From Vibrio sp. 10N (GTDB lineage Bacteria; Pseudomonadota; Gammaproteobacteria; Enterobacterales; Vibrionaceae): a stretch of DNA of 64,000 bases. The DNA is taken from the NCBI RefSeq assembly GCF_036245475.1, contig NZ_BTPM01000001.1, positions 2,480,001 through 2,544,000 on the forward strand. The letters are read 5' to 3'. A program made the translations under genes and the position numbers. The stretch's first letter is position 1. Every line of letters starts with the position of its first letter. Shown piece by piece: positions 18,338-28,434 of this stretch. Under the pieces are notes generated by a model. The model was not told the DNA's origin, ran no database searches, and saw only the letters and a list, made by a program, of their open reading frames with translations.

Positions 18338-19531
18338 TTATAGATAGTTAAACAAAGTCAAATCTTTGGTCTTACCAAACGCTTGCTGTGATGCTTGCAG
18401 CGCTCTCGTATTTTCTTCAAATTCAATCACCGCTTTGGAGTAATCAAGATCCTCAAAGTGGCTTTTCGATCTTGCTAAAGCGAGCTTGTAGTCTTCATTT
18501 TGTGATTCTTGTATGTCCAGCGTATTCAACCTTGCACCGATATCCGTTCTGGCTTTTGTCAAATGCAAGAACGCTTGATGGAATTCTTCCGTAAACTGGT
18601 GCAGCTTAGCGGTTGCCGACGCATCGGAAACATCGTTGTCTAACCACTTAATCGTTTGATTAAACGTATCAAGCACACTAAATTGTTTTTTTGGTGTGAG
18701 TTCAATACTGTCGCCAGCACTGATCTGTCCCTTAACTGTAACAGTGAGATCTTTGTAGACAATGCCAGTGGTCGGCTCATAGTCTTCGACTTGAACAACC
18801 TTTCCATTACGCTCCAACTGATACGCAAAGTTATTCTGCCCCATGTCAACAAAGGTCACCTTATATGTACCGTCGTCTCTGGAGTCTTCGTTCTCAGCTC
18901 GATTGAGAAGGAGCTCTGATTTATTGGTTAGCGAGTAGTCTGGCTGATAGTCACCGAATGGGTTCTCTATTTCCATAAACAACTTACTACCTGGGTCGCT
19001 GGTGATGATCTCCATACTGTTAGAGATACGCATTTTTCGCTGATAGTCATCTCCTACATAGCGAACATCACCGTTGTTATCGCGAAGAAATGGCTGGAAT
19101 TTCGGCTTGGTGCCCGCGAACACGTAGTTTCCCGATTCATCTTGGCTGTTCGCCAAGGCAATGAAGTTCCTCGCAAGCTCTTCTATTTCACGCGCTTTGG
19201 CCTCTCTATCTTGGGCAGATAAGGCACCATTGATCGACTCCATGGTCAATCGCTTTGCTTTATCAGAGAACTGTTCCGTTTCTCTGATCATGACTTCTTG
19301 ATTCTCCAGTCTATTTCTCGTCAGCACGATGGCATCGTTATACTGCTCCAACTGCCTAGACTGCTGACCCACTTTTTGCAAATAGTGAACCGCGAGCGGA
19401 TCGTCCGCTGGCTTCTGTAGCTGTTTGCCCGACGCAAGTTGCGCTTGGTTATGGTGAATTTTGTTTTCCTGACGACGCAGGTCATTCTGAACAGTTTGAT
19501 AGTTATGAAAACTAGAAATGCGATTCATCAT
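18338..19531 (-). CDS. flgL: FlgL, hook-filament junction protein
   Basis: Second junction protein (HAP3) between hook and filament, exported and flagellin-like. The 397 residues are typical for Vibrio. The N-terminus (MMNRISSFHNYQTVQNDLRR, LASGKQLQKPADDPLAVHYL) and the C-terminal helix (SKAVIEFEENTRALQASQQA) carry the family D0 motifs. The middle is the exposed domain. It follows flgK by 13 nt and shares its promoter. Confidence 0.94.
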   Translation of the reverse strand: MMNRISSFHNYQTVQNDLRRQENKIHHNQAQLASGKQLQKPADDPLAVHYLQKVGQQSRQLEQYNDAIVLTRNRLENQEVMIRETEQFSDKAKRLTMESINGALSAQDREAKAREIEELARNFIALANSQDESGNYVFAGTKPKFQPFLRDNNGDVRYVGDDYQRKMRISNSMEIITSDPGSKLFMEIENPFGDYQPDYSLTNKSELLLNRAENEDSRDDGTYKVTFVDMGQNNFAYQLERNGKVVQVEDYEPTTGIVYKDLTVTVKGQISAGDSIELTPKKQFSVLDTFNQTIKWLDNDVSDASATAKLHQFTEEFHQAFLHLTKARTDIGARLNTLDIQESQNEDYKLALARSKSHFEDLDYSKAVIEFEENTRALQASQQAFGKTKDLTLFNYL

Positions 19532-19544
19532 GTTCCATCACCTC

Positions 19545-21419
19545 CTATCGCAATGCCAAAATGGTATCGAAGGTTTCATTGGCCGCCTGCATCACGCGAG
19601 ATGAGGCCATATACGCCTGCTGAAACTTCATCATATTGGCCGCTTCTTCATCGAGATTGACCCCAGAGATGGACGCAACCCGACTTTTAGCAGATTCGTG
19701 CTCAAGGTTAGCGACCTCTTGTAATCTCGCCGCTGTAGAGGCCTGTAAACCGACATCAGTATTCAAGTTATGGTAGATATCAACGATTGTAGAGTCGCCA
19801 CCATTGACGGACTTATCGGTTTGAATGTTAAGCATCTTGCGCAAGTTCCCGTTATCACCCACCGAAACGGTCAGGTTAGCGGTAAACTTATCATTCGGCA
19901 AAGCACCGGCGGACAGTTCAAAGGTCGTCCCCATCACGGTGACAGGCTCCTCAGGGGGATAGCACTGAGGTTCAAGAACGACATTGCCTTTTGTATCCGT
20001 GACTGCGAATTCCTCACCCGTTGGTGAAACGATCACTTCAAACTCACGTAACTCACCCGCCGCAAGAAGTTTAAAACTCGCCGTACCTAGGGCCTGAGTT
20101 GTCGAAGCTTCAAAGCTCTGAGCGGTAATTCGACTTGGATCGGTGGTTTGCATCTCGAGTTGTGCAGCACCATGACGAGTCGGCCGAATTAGAAATCGTT
20201 CGCCAGTCTCTGGTTCCTCATTGATCGCCACGAAAAAGCCGTCTAGATAAAAACCTGAATCCTTCTCTTCAACCTGCACTGTTTCGCCCGTTGGTTTGGT
20301 TACGATATAGTTGTTACCGTCATAACGAACCGCATATTCCCCCCCCTTCAACTGTTCTGTGTTAGCAATATACACAGCAATATCAGCTTCAGAGTCTTTT
20401 GAAGTCACAACTCGAGATTTGGCAATGCGGTCACTGTTAGGATCAACGAAGATATCCCGACCGATACGACCATTCAGATCAATACCTTGCCTTTGTAGCT
20501 TATTCACTTGATGAGAAAATACCGTCGACAATCTTCCCAACTCGTCCATCAAATAAGGTACATCTTTGTCCCTAAAGTTCAGCATCCCTTCAATTTTTCC
20601 GCCAATATCATCGGGCTTGATGGCTTTAATACCTTTACCTTCTATCATCGCCAAGCGCCGTTGGTGAACGTCGGGGTGACCGTCGATCATCTTCAACTGA
20701 CTGGCCTCAGTTCCAGAAACGAGGGTATGACCATTACCAATGTGGACGTTAAATCCTTCTGACTCAGCTCTTGGGGTCACTGTCACCTTGGTATATTCTG
20801 ACAGCTCCTTGACTAACATCTCATGCTTATCCATGAGGTCAATATGTGGTCCTGGCATTTTGGTCATCAACCGATGAACATCTCTGATTTCTAATGCCAG
20901 CTGATTGACGCGCTCAATACTCATATCGAGCTTCTTATTTGCCGTATCTGCTTGCTGTCGAATAGACTCGTGGAAGTTATTCATGGTTTGACGTATCAGC
21001 TCAGATTTCTCCAGCACCACCTTTCGTGCACCTACATCATTCGGCGTATCAGCGAGCGTTTTAACTGAGTCAAACCAATCATTAAGGTTTTCAGGGATTT
21101 TTTTCGACGCCACCGATGACAGCATGCTCGACAACAAGTCGATGTTCGACAAGCTTTCATTGCGGAAATTCATCTGAGTAGTGGCCATATTGAGCTCTTT
21201 GACGGCAAACTGATCCCAAGAGCGGCGAACATTTTCCACATGCACACCCATACCGTAGGTTTGCCCACCAAACTGCCTAGGATCACTGGTACCCTGAACC
21301 ACAGATTGACGGCTGTAACCTTCTGTATTTGCATTAGAAATGTTATGACCAGTCGTAGTTAACTGTCTCTGAGCTGTGAGTACACTTTGTGTACCTAAGT
21401 TCAGAAGATCTGACGCCAT
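19545..21419 (-). CDS. flgK: FlgK, hook-associated protein 1
   Basis: First hook-filament junction protein (HAP1). The frame is open to 21449, but the ATG at 21419 gives the family start MASDLLNLGTQSVLTAQRQL, 624 residues, behind a GGGGGCGAT. The N-terminal rod/hook motif (GHNISNANTEGYSRQ) and the C-terminal helix (NLDEEAANMMKFQQAYMASS) are present. It is first gene of flgKL, with a sigma-54 site about 70 nt upstream. Confidence 0.95.
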   Translation of the reverse strand: MASDLLNLGTQSVLTAQRQLTTTGHNISNANTEGYSRQSVVQGTSDPRQFGGQTYGMGVHVENVRRSWDQFAVKELNMATTQMNFRNESLSNIDLLSSMLSSVASKKIPENLNDWFDSVKTLADTPNDVGARKVVLEKSELIRQTMNNFHESIRQQADTANKKLDMSIERVNQLALEIRDVHRLMTKMPGPHIDLMDKHEMLVKELSEYTKVTVTPRAESEGFNVHIGNGHTLVSGTEASQLKMIDGHPDVHQRRLAMIEGKGIKAIKPDDIGGKIEGMLNFRDKDVPYLMDELGRLSTVFSHQVNKLQRQGIDLNGRIGRDIFVDPNSDRIAKSRVVTSKDSEADIAVYIANTEQLKGGEYAVRYDGNNYIVTKPTGETVQVEEKDSGFYLDGFFVAINEEPETGERFLIRPTRHGAAQLEMQTTDPSRITAQSFEASTTQALGTASFKLLAAGELREFEVIVSPTGEEFAVTDTKGNVVLEPQCYPPEEPVTVMGTTFELSAGALPNDKFTANLTVSVGDNGNLRKMLNIQTDKSVNGGDSTIVDIYHNLNTDVGLQASTAARLQEVANLEHESAKSRVASISGVNLDEEAANMMKFQQAYMASSRVMQAANETFDTILALR

Positions 21420-21486
21420 ATCGCCCCCAAAAACCTCAATATCGGGCAATAATCGTCATGATTTGCCCGTCGTTGACAGTTAAAAT

Positions 21487-21501
21487 GCAACATGTATGCC
21501 A
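21487..21501 (-). promoter_or_regulatory. Sigma-54 promoter of flgKL
   Basis: Minus strand TGGCAT-N5-TTGC with correct spacing, one mismatch to consensus, about 68 nt before the flgK ATG and after the flgJ terminators. Confidence 0.75.
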
Positions 21502-21539
21502 GTTGGTAGAAATAGTCGGAAGTAGATGTTTTTATGGAC

Positions 21540-21566
21540 AAAAAACGACCAGCACTCTGTCGTTTT
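21540..21566. terminator. Bidirectional-looking terminator after flgJ
   Basis: Arms AAAAACGAC and GTCGTTTTT (21540-21548, 21558-21566) give A- and T-flanked stems on both strands. It stands behind a first hairpin at 21582-21607. Confidence 0.7.
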
Positions 21567-21581
21567 TTATGCTAGAAACGA

Positions 21582-21607
21582 CATCGCTCGGCCTGTGAGC
21601 CGAGCGA
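21582..21607 (-). terminator. First hairpin after flgJ
   Basis: Perfect 10-bp arms ATCGCTCGGC and GCCGAGCGAT start 25 nt after the flgJ stop. The T tract is weak; it acts in tandem with the next hairpin. Confidence 0.5.
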
Positions 21608-21631
21608 TGATTATTGGAATGTTGATGTAGA

Positions 21632-22576
21632 CTAAAGCGCCATATCATCAATCTGCTTTTTCACCCTAAGTACCTTATCGGCATAACTTGGGTCGGTAGC
21701 GTAACCCGCTTTATGAATGTCACGAATGAACGACTCAGAGCCTTCACTGCGATTCAGTGCCGATTGATAGCGCGGGTTTTCATTCAAGAACTTCACATAG
21801 TCATTAAAGCTCTCTTCGTAGGTGCGATAAGAGCGGAATGCGGCACGCTCTTGCACCGGCACATTTTGATGGTATTCCAAGGTTTGCGTTGCCACCTTGT
21901 CACCACCCCAGCTCCGGTCGGCTTTGATGTTAAATAGGTTGTTACTGCTACCTTGGCTGTTGTTGACCACTTTTTGCCCCCAACCCGTTTCTAGTGCCGC
22001 TTGCGCTAACAGTAGCGAAGAGTCCACGCCCAGCGATTTCGCCGCACGATCGGCATAAGGTTTCAGCGAGCTCACGAAACGCTCTGGCGTTGCAAAGTCG
22101 ACTTGTTTGGCGTTGGTTCTTGTGCCATCGAGTCCCAATGCTGCAGCCGTACGGCGCGCTTTGGCTTCATCGTACTTAGCTTCACGCTCTGGCAAATCAA
22201 ACGACTCATTACGCACGCGAAGTTCATGGTTGGTAGCCGCTTGCGACTCTGGCGCACGCGCAGCACCTAGCTGAGCGACAATCATGTCCGCAAGCCCTAG
22301 GGAGCCATTCGCGCTTAACTCACTCGACATCTGCTCATCGAGCATCTGGCGATAGAACTGGCTGTTTTGGTTCATAGATAAGTCCGACTCGAAATGCGTA
22401 TTCGCATCACGCATCGACTTAAGCATCATAGTGGTAAAGATAGATTCGAACTGACGCGCTGCCGCTTTCAGTGCTGCATCATCGTCACCTTCTTTGCCGC
22501 TGACCGCTTGCTGACGAAGTTTGTCTAGGCTGCCGATATCGTGAATAAATCCGATATCGTTGGGGTTTTTCATCAT
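21632..22576 (-). CDS. flgJ: FlgJ, rod cap and peptidoglycan hydrolase
   Basis: Dual-function periplasmic protein. The N-terminal part (about 1-110, AARQFESIFTTMMLKSMRDA) caps the growing rod. The C-terminal part (about 165-314) is a glucosaminidase-type hydrolase that opens peptidoglycan, with the catalytic Glu in LAQAALETGWGQKV and the downstream SSNNLFNIKADRSW. The 314-residue two-domain form is the usual gamma-proteobacterial one. It lies 10 nt after flgI and ends the flgF-J unit before two hairpins. Confidence 0.95.
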   Translation of the reverse strand: MMKNPNDIGFIHDIGSLDKLRQQAVSGKEGDDDAALKAAARQFESIFTTMMLKSMRDANTHFESDLSMNQNSQFYRQMLDEQMSSELSANGSLGLADMIVAQLGAARAPESQAATNHELRVRNESFDLPEREAKYDEAKARRTAAALGLDGTRTNAKQVDFATPERFVSSLKPYADRAAKSLGVDSSLLLAQAALETGWGQKVVNNSQGSSNNLFNIKADRSWGGDKVATQTLEYHQNVPVQERAAFRSYRTYEESFNDYVKFLNENPRYQSALNRSEGSESFIRDIHKAGYATDPSYADKVLRVKKQIDDMAL

Positions 22577-22586
22577 GTTAGCGCTC

Positions 22587-23678
22587 CTAGATTACGATCA
22601 GCTGGCCTTCGATAGCGCCAGCTTGTTTTAGCGCTTGCAAAATCGCCATCAAATCCGATGGTGCCGCACCAACTTCATTGACGGCACGCACCAAGTCATC
22701 AAGCGTCAAACCTGGTTCAAACTTAAACATTTTGCCCGAGCCTTCGGTCACTTGAATGTCCGAGTTCGGTACAACCACCGTCTCACCACCAGCAAAAGCA
22801 TTTGGCTGACTAACGCGAAGGTTCTCTTTGATCGCTACCGTCATACCACCATGGGTCACAGCCGCCGCTTTCAGCTTGACGTGTTTGCCCACTACGATGG
22901 TGCCAGTACGTGAGTTAACAATAATTTTTGCGCCGCTGTCGGCGGTATCAAATTCCACATTTTCCACCGCAGATAGAAAGGCAACACGCTGGCTTAAATC
23001 ACGTGGCGCACGAACGCGTACCGAAGTTGCATCCAATGCGTTCGCCATTTGCGGTCCTAAGAAGTCATTAATGGCATTGGCCATGTTTTGCGCCGTAGTA
23101 AAGTCTGACTCTAGCAGGTTAAAGGTGATGTAATCGCCGCGAGAAAATGGGCTTGGTACTTCACGCTCTACCGTCGCACCACTTGAGATCATGCCAACTA
23201 CAGGGTTGTTACCCACAATCTTTGAACCGTCGAGACCTTCAGCACTAAATCCGCTCACAACTAAGTTACCTTGAGCAACGGCGTAAACTTCACCATCCAA
23301 GCCTTGCATAAAGGTTTGCATCAGTGTGCCGCCGCGGAGGCTTTTTGCCGCCCCGATAGACGACACGGTGACATCAATTTTTTGCCCCGGCTTTGAGAAA
23401 GCAGGCAGCTCTGCAGTTACGATAACCGCTGCAACGTTTTTGAATTTAGGTTTAAATCCGATTGGCATTTGAATGCCAAACTTTTCCAGCATCGAACGGA
23501 AACTTTGCTCGGTGAACGGTGTTTTTTCACCGGTACCCGGCAAACCCGTTACCAGACCGTAACCCACCAATTGGTTACTACGCACACCGGCAACTTCTGA
23601 CACATCCTTAATGCGTGCCGCTTGTACACTTGCCGCGGCAAAGCACAAACCCAATAGTAAAAACGTAAACTTTTTCAT
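22587..23678 (-). CDS. flgI: FlgI, flagellar P-ring protein
   Basis: Periplasmic P-ring subunit that forms the bushing in the peptidoglycan layer. The 363 residues begin with a Sec signal peptide (about 1-20, cleavage after SVQA). The mature protein starts [20 protein letters not shown], the family hallmark, and ends in the conserved [14 protein letters not shown]. It is separated from flgH by a 70-nt gap that holds a terminator-like hairpin. Confidence 0.96.
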   Translation of the reverse strand: MKKFTFLLLGLCFAAASVQAARIKDVSEVAGVRSNQLVGYGLVTGLPGTGEKTPFTEQSFRSMLEKFGIQMPIGFKPKFKNVAAVIVTAELPAFSKPGQKIDVTVSSIGAAKSLRGGTLMQTFMQGLDGEVYAVAQGNLVVSGFSAEGLDGSKIVGNNPVVGMISSGATVEREVPSPFSRGDYITFNLLESDFTTAQNMANAINDFLGPQMANALDATSVRVRAPRDLSQRVAFLSAVENVEFDTADSGAKIIVNSRTGTIVVGKHVKLKAAAVTHGGMTVAIKENLRVSQPNAFAGGETVVVPNSDIQVTEGSGKMFKFEPGLTLDDLVRAVNEVGAAPSDLMAILQALKQAGAIEGQLIVI

Positions 23679-23686
23679 GATGTTAC

Positions 23687-23721
23687 CCTAAAAACAAACA
23701 AACCCTCTTAGGAGAGGGTTT
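23687..23721 (-). terminator. Terminator-like hairpin between flgH and flgI
   Basis: Arms AAACCCTCT and AGAGGGTTT (23700-23708, 23713-23721), followed on the minus strand by TGTTTGTTTTT. No promoter match lies between it and flgI, so it probably attenuates transcription inside the operon. Confidence 0.65.
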
Positions 23722-23748
23722 GCCGCTTACGATTCGATTAATCCACTC

Positions 23749-24522
23749 CTATAAGGAGACATTAAAAAATCGTGCCAAGAATCCAGGTTCTTGCATATCT
23801 TGTTGGTTTCCAGTGCCAGAATACTGAATTCTTGCGTTAGAAATACGGTTTGACGCAATGGTGTTATCAAACTCAATGTCATCTGGGCGAATCGTGCCAC
23901 TTAAACGAATGTACTCGTCACCGGTGTTCAATGTTAGCCATTTTTCACCACGAATCACCAGATTGCCGTTCGCAAGTACTTCGATGACTTCTACGGTAAT
24001 CGAACCGGAAATGCTGTTACTTTGGTTTGCTGACGCATTGCCTTTAAAGCTGTTGTCGTTTTTCAGCTCATAAGAAAAATCATAGTCGTTAATCGTCACC
24101 GGACGACCACCGACAGCCAGAGGTTCCATTGATGAGTCGTTGGCTTTTGACAAATCCGCATCGGCACTTTTTGCCGCTTTCGTCGCTTCATTCAACTCGA
24201 CAGTAATGATGTCACCAATACCGCGTGGTTTAGAGTCGTCATACCAATCACGTGCATAGTTGGTGTTAAACAGCGAACCTGTTGCCGCCGCGTAATGCTC
24301 TGGTTTGCTCTTCGGATGAATCGGTGCCCAAGCTGGGTCGTCTGCGACTGGATCCGTACGGCCACGCAGAGTATCTACAATGCCTGTTGATTGAGAACGA
24401 TCGCCCTCTACCGCATCAACCGCCGTAGTGCTATCCGCGACTTCGTCGACGGTTTCTTGTGGCCCAAACTGCGCACAACCAGACAAGACTGCCAATAGCG
24501 AGATACAAAACAGTTTTTTCAT
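23749..24522 (-). CDS. flgH: FlgH, flagellar L-ring lipoprotein
   Basis: Outer-membrane L-ring subunit of 257 residues. The N-terminus is a lipoprotein signal with lipobox LSGC (Cys16). After a polar linker the conserved domain contains [20 protein letters not shown] and [14 protein letters not shown], then the ring segment ending [16 protein letters not shown]. It lies 15 nt after flgG, in the flgFGHIJ unit. Confidence 0.96.
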   Translation of the reverse strand: MKKLFCISLLAVLSGCAQFGPQETVDEVADSTTAVDAVEGDRSQSTGIVDTLRGRTDPVADDPAWAPIHPKSKPEHYAAATGSLFNTNYARDWYDDSKPRGIGDIITVELNEATKAAKSADADLSKANDSSMEPLAVGGRPVTINDYDFSYELKNDNSFKGNASANQSNSISGSITVEVIEVLANGNLVIRGEKWLTLNTGDEYIRLSGTIRPDDIEFDNTIASNRISNARIQYSGTGNQQDMQEPGFLARFFNVSL

Positions 24523-24537
24523 AAGTCAGACCTCTTA

Positions 24538-25326
24538 CTATAGCTGCTGGTTAGCAAAGCTCATCATCTTGTCGACCGACGAGATCACTTTGGAGTTCAT
24601 TTCGTAAACGCGCTGCGCTTCAATCATGTTAACCAGCTCTTCCGTCACGTTCACGTTTGAAGTCTCTAGCGTTGATTGACGAATTTTGCCAAAGCCATCA
24701 AGACCTGGAACGCCTTCGTTTGGATCGCCACTGGCACCCGTTGGTAAGTAAAGGTTTTGACCAATCGGCTCAAGGCCGCCTGGGTTAATAAAGTCAACGG
24801 TCGTGATGTTACCCACCACCTGGTTATCTTGCTGGCCACGCACTCGCACTGACACTTCGCCATCGGTACCGACAGTAATCGAAATCGCGTCTTCTGGAAT
24901 GGCAATTTCTGGCTCTAGGGCATAACCGGCACCGGACGTCACAATGATGCCTTCATCGTTTAGCGTGAACTGACCGTTACGGCTATAACCAATGTTGCCG
25001 TCTGGCATTAACACTTGGAAGAAGCCATCGCCTTCGATCATCATGTCTAGGCTGTTGGTGGTGGTTTGCGCATTACCCGGAGTGTGAATTTTCTGAGTCG
25101 CAACCACTTTTGAACCAGCACCCAACATTAGGCCGCTTGGCAGCTCCGTGTTTTGCGATGACTGACCGCCAGGCTGGTTGATGTTCTGATAAAACAGATC
25201 TTCAAATACCGCTCGGCTTTTCTTGTAGCCAACGGTTGAGGCGTTCGCCAAGTTGTTTGAGATGGTTGAAATATTGGTTTGCTGCGCGTCTAAGCCAGTC
25301 TTACTTACCCAAAGTGCCGGATGCAT
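24538..25326 (-). CDS. flgG: FlgG, distal rod protein
   Basis: Distal rod subunit, 262 residues as usual. The N-terminal motif (ALWVSKTGLDAQQTNISTIS, then NNLANASTVGYKKSRAVFED) and C-terminal motif (ETSNVNVTEELVNMIEAQRV) are the paired rod/hook helices. It lies between flgF and flgH, 23 nt after flgF. Confidence 0.96.
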   Translation of the reverse strand: MHPALWVSKTGLDAQQTNISTISNNLANASTVGYKKSRAVFEDLFYQNINQPGGQSSQNTELPSGLMLGAGSKVVATQKIHTPGNAQTTTNSLDMMIEGDGFFQVLMPDGNIGYSRNGQFTLNDEGIIVTSGAGYALEPEIAIPEDAISITVGTDGEVSVRVRGQQDNQVVGNITTVDFINPGGLEPIGQNLYLPTGASGDPNEGVPGLDGFGKIRQSTLETSNVNVTEELVNMIEAQRVYEMNSKVISSVDKMMSFANQQL

Positions 25327-25349
25327 ATTCTTCCCCTATGTCCTTACCA

Positions 25350-26099
25350 TTAACCCATGCGCAGCAGTGAATCAGACGCTTTGTCCATGTCTTCTGCTGT
25401 ACTCATGAGTTTCACCTGCATCTCAAACTGACGCTGCAGATCGATTAAACTTGTCATTTCACCAACGGCATTGACGTTACTGCCTTCCACTGCGCCAGTC
25501 ATCAACTGCACAGCAGCAGAGGCTTCAAAACCAAGTGCAGGATCTTTGCTGCGGAACAAACCGTTGGTGTCTTTGAATAGTGAGCGATTATCGGTGTTAG
25601 TGAGCTTGATACGATCCACCACTTCCATTTCATCGGCAGGGGCATCTTGAGGGATAACCGATACAGTACCATCGCGACCGATTTCGATTTTTCTCAATGG
25701 CACCGGAACAGTAATCGGTGTGCCACGCTCGCCTAATACCAAATGACCATTGCTGTTCGCCAACAAGCCATTTTGATCAACTCGTAGACTGCCATTTCGA
25801 GTAAGGCCCTCTTTACCAGTTTTATCCAGCACAGAAATCCAACCTTGGCCTTCAATAGTCACATCGAGATCGCGACCGGTGGTCACAACACTGCCCTGCT
25901 CGAAGCTATGTCCAGGACGCTCTGTCATGCTAAACACACGGCTTGGCAAACCTTCACCATAAGCTTGCATTGAGCGCGCTTGGGCAAGGTCGGCACGAAA
26001 GCCAGGTGTGCTTGCGTTAGCAAGGTTATTCGCTCTTAGTTGCAAAGCCTGCATATTTTGCTTTGCACCGCTCATGGCGAGATACAGGGCACGATCCAT
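25350..26099 (-). CDS. flgF: FlgF, proximal rod protein
   Basis: Proximal rod subunit. The ATG at 26099 (MDRALYLAMSGAKQNMQALQ) is chosen over an upstream in-frame start because GGAG lies seven bases before it; this gives 249 residues. The N-terminal rod motif (NNLANASTPGFRADLAQARS) and C-terminal helix (MTSLIDLQRQFEMQVKLM) are intact. It heads the flgFGHIJ unit, with its own sigma-54 match about 37 nt upstream and a terminator separating it from flgE. Confidence 0.95.
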   Translation of the reverse strand: MDRALYLAMSGAKQNMQALQLRANNLANASTPGFRADLAQARSMQAYGEGLPSRVFSMTERPGHSFEQGSVVTTGRDLDVTIEGQGWISVLDKTGKEGLTRNGSLRVDQNGLLANSNGHLVLGERGTPITVPVPLRKIEIGRDGTVSVIPQDAPADEMEVVDRIKLTNTDNRSLFKDTNGLFRSKDPALGFEASAAVQLMTGAVEGSNVNAVGEMTSLIDLQRQFEMQVKLMSTAEDMDKASDSLLRMG

Positions 26100-26135
26100 T
26101 GATAGCTCCAATATTCAAAGTACGAGAGCAATAAA

Positions 26136-26150
26136 GCAATCTCTATGCCA
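26136..26150 (-). promoter_or_regulatory. Sigma-54 promoter of flgFGHIJ
   Basis: Minus strand TGGCAT-N5-TTGC with correct spacing, about 37 nt before the flgF ATG. Together with the terminator at 26282-26328 it divides flgB-J into two units. Confidence 0.75.
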
Positions 26151-26281
26151 ATATTTATTTTCTATATTTATCAGATGGATACAGTAATTTAGAGTCAGTA
26201 ATTGCCAGATCGGCAAGGGAGGCAGGCGCGGCAATGGCAAGGAATAACGGCAACGCGGCACCGGGCGGCAAAACATTGCTG

Positions 26282-26328
26282 AAAAAACACACACAACCAC
26301 GTGACAGGTAAAAACCTATCACGCGGTT
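26282..26328 (-). terminator. Terminator between flgE and flgF
   Basis: Arms of 14 bases (26295-26308 and 26315-26328) pair with G-U wobbles, then the minus strand runs GTGTGTGTTTTTT. It lies about 50 nt past the flgE stop. Confidence 0.7.
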
Positions 26329-26379
26329 ATTTATTATAAAAACCCAGCTATTAAAACCCAGTTATCGAGCTAACTGCGA

Positions 26380-27684
26380 TTAACGAATTTGCAGGATGTT
26401 TTGTTGCAGCTGGTTGTGTACGTCCAATGCACGCGAGTTTGCTTGGAAGTTACGCTGCGCTGAAATCAGATCCACGAGCTCTTGGGTCATGTCGATGTTC
26501 GACTGCTCTAGGGTGCCGTTATTAACCGTACCAAAAGAGCCTTTGTTGGATTCACCCCAGATCTTTTCACCAGATGCAGAAGTCGCATCCCACTGAGTGC
26601 CGCCTTTCTTGTCAAGACCTTGCTCGTTAGCAACACGAACCAATGCCACACGGCCAAGGTTGACGTTTTTGCCGTTTGAGTAAGTACCCAGTACGTTACC
26701 CGCTTCGTCAAAGTCGACTTTGGTCAAAAAGCCTGGCATCGCACCATCTTCATCAAGCTTAGTGATTTCAAATGGGGCTGCAAATGACGTATGCGTACCT
26801 AGCTTCATGTTGATCGCCTGTGAAGGATCTGCATCGTTCAAGTCAATGCCCGCATCCGCAAAGCTGACCGTTTTCACTGGTGCACCGCCGTTCACCTGGT
26901 TAAAGGTGCCGTCATTTTTGAATGTGATGGAGTGACCCACGTGGCCGTTTGCTGCCGTCGTATCACCCGTTTCAATGTTCAGCGGCTTTTCACCCTGACC
27001 ATCGGTTAGCGTGTAGAACGCATTCCAAGTATTTGGCGTCGCTGGGTTGCTTGATTTTAGGTAGTAGGTGGTCATTTTATATGACTGACCTTTTGAATCC
27101 GTCACTGTTACCGATGTGGCACGGTCATAAGACGTTTCATCGTTAAAGTTAAACTGTGTCGGATCGTTTTCTTCCGCGCTCGCTGGCAGGTTCGCACCTA
27201 ACTCAACGTTTTTGGTTGCTTCAGGAACACCATATTCCGCTCGAACTTCAATCGGCTCTGCTTCATAAGAAGTCACTTGGTCGGTTTTTGGATCGACCTT
27301 GTAACCAAGCAGGAACTCATCGTTAGACGTCACGAGCATGTTATCTTTGTTTAAGTGAAACGCACCGTTACGCGTCAGTTCGTTTTGCTGCGGAGTGAGG
27401 CGATCTTTTGCCACTGCAAAGAAACCTGTGCCGCTGATACGAAGATCCATTGGGTTGTTGGTATAAATACTCGACCCTTCATGGAACTGCTGCGCGACTT
27501 TGCTCGCCTGCGCACCGCCACCTGGGGTGGTTTTTGCGTTAGTGAACAAAGAATTTGAGTACACATCGCCAAATTCCGCACGCGACTCTTTAAAGCCGTA
27601 TGTGTTGGCGTTGGCAATGTTGTTACTGGTGGTATTCAGATCTAGCTGTGCCGCAGATAGACCGCTTAAAGATACATATGACAT
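26380..27684 (-). CDS. flgE: FlgE, flagellar hook protein
   Basis: Hook subunit of 434 residues, exported and assembled under the FlgD cap. The N-terminus (MSYVSLSGLSAAQLDLNTTS, NNIANANTYGFKESRAEFGD) and C-terminus (EQSNIDMTQELVDLISAQRN) are the conserved rod/hook motifs, with the FlgE-specific beta-rich centre between. It lies 26 nt after flgD and ends the flgBCDE unit. Confidence 0.96.
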   Translation of the reverse strand: MSYVSLSGLSAAQLDLNTTSNNIANANTYGFKESRAEFGDVYSNSLFTNAKTTPGGGAQASKVAQQFHEGSSIYTNNPMDLRISGTGFFAVAKDRLTPQQNELTRNGAFHLNKDNMLVTSNDEFLLGYKVDPKTDQVTSYEAEPIEVRAEYGVPEATKNVELGANLPASAEENDPTQFNFNDETSYDRATSVTVTDSKGQSYKMTTYYLKSSNPATPNTWNAFYTLTDGQGEKPLNIETGDTTAANGHVGHSITFKNDGTFNQVNGGAPVKTVSFADAGIDLNDADPSQAINMKLGTHTSFAAPFEITKLDEDGAMPGFLTKVDFDEAGNVLGTYSNGKNVNLGRVALVRVANEQGLDKKGGTQWDATSASGEKIWGESNKGSFGTVNNGTLEQSNIDMTQELVDLISAQRNFQANSRALDVHNQLQQNILQIR

Positions 27685-27710
27685 TCCTAATCTCCTAATC
27701 TAACCAGCGG

Positions 27711-28418
27711 TTATGCTTTGCCGACTTCCAGTACTTCTGCCAGTCGAACTGGACTTTCAAAGCCAGCTAGGTTGAGCAGTACGTTTCCATCGCCTTTACC
27801 AAGAAGTACACTGTTGACGTTGGCGTACGTCGACACTTCAAACTCTCGGCTTTCTCCTTCCATCAAGCCAGAGGCTTTCACTCTGTACTTGCCAGCAGGC
27901 ATTGGATTACCTTGATCATCTTTGCCGTCCCACTCTACGCGTGCATCGCCGCCAGGCTGTGCACCCACATCGAAGGTACGAACCAATTGACCCATTTCAT
28001 TTTCTACACGAACAAGCACGTTATCCATTGATTGCGGCAGTTTCACCATTGCGGCCATACCAGCATCAGCAGGTTTGATACCTGCCGCGCCCGGTACCAG
28101 CACGTCACGTCCCACTAACGAAGACGCTTGCAGCGCTTGGTTAGAAGTCATTGATGAGTTGAGGCTTTCGAACTGAGTGTTCATTTTGCCAATGCCATCC
28201 ACGGTCGCGAATGACGCCATTTGCGCAATCATTTGGTCATTACTGACCGGCTTAAACGGATCCTGTTGAGACAACTGCTTAGTGAGTAATGACAGGAAAT
28301 CTTCTTGTTTCAGATCCTGTTTACCCGTGCTCTCTTCAGTCTTGCTTTGATCTTGCAGTTTTTTTAATTGGTCAAGGTAGGATAAACTGCCTTGACCAAC
28401 ATTGTTGATTCCAGCCAT
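27711..28418 (-). CDS. flgD: FlgD, hook assembly scaffold
   Basis: Hook cap/scaffold protein, lost from the mature hook. The 235 residues include the N-terminal signature QEDFLSLLTKQLSQQDPFKP (about 42-61) and the C-terminal tudor/fibronectin-like domain (VEWDGKDDQGNPMPAGKYRV). It lies 16 nt after flgC in the flgBCDE unit. Confidence 0.95.
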   Translation of the reverse strand: MAGINNVGQGSLSYLDQLKKLQDQSKTEESTGKQDLKQEDFLSLLTKQLSQQDPFKPVSNDQMIAQMASFATVDGIGKMNTQFESLNSSMTSNQALQASSLVGRDVLVPGAAGIKPADAGMAAMVKLPQSMDNVLVRVENEMGQLVRTFDVGAQPGGDARVEWDGKDDQGNPMPAGKYRVKASGLMEGESREFEVSTYANVNSVLLGKGDGNVLLNLAGFESPVRLAEVLEVGKA

Positions 28419-28434
28419 GTGCTATCTCCTATCT

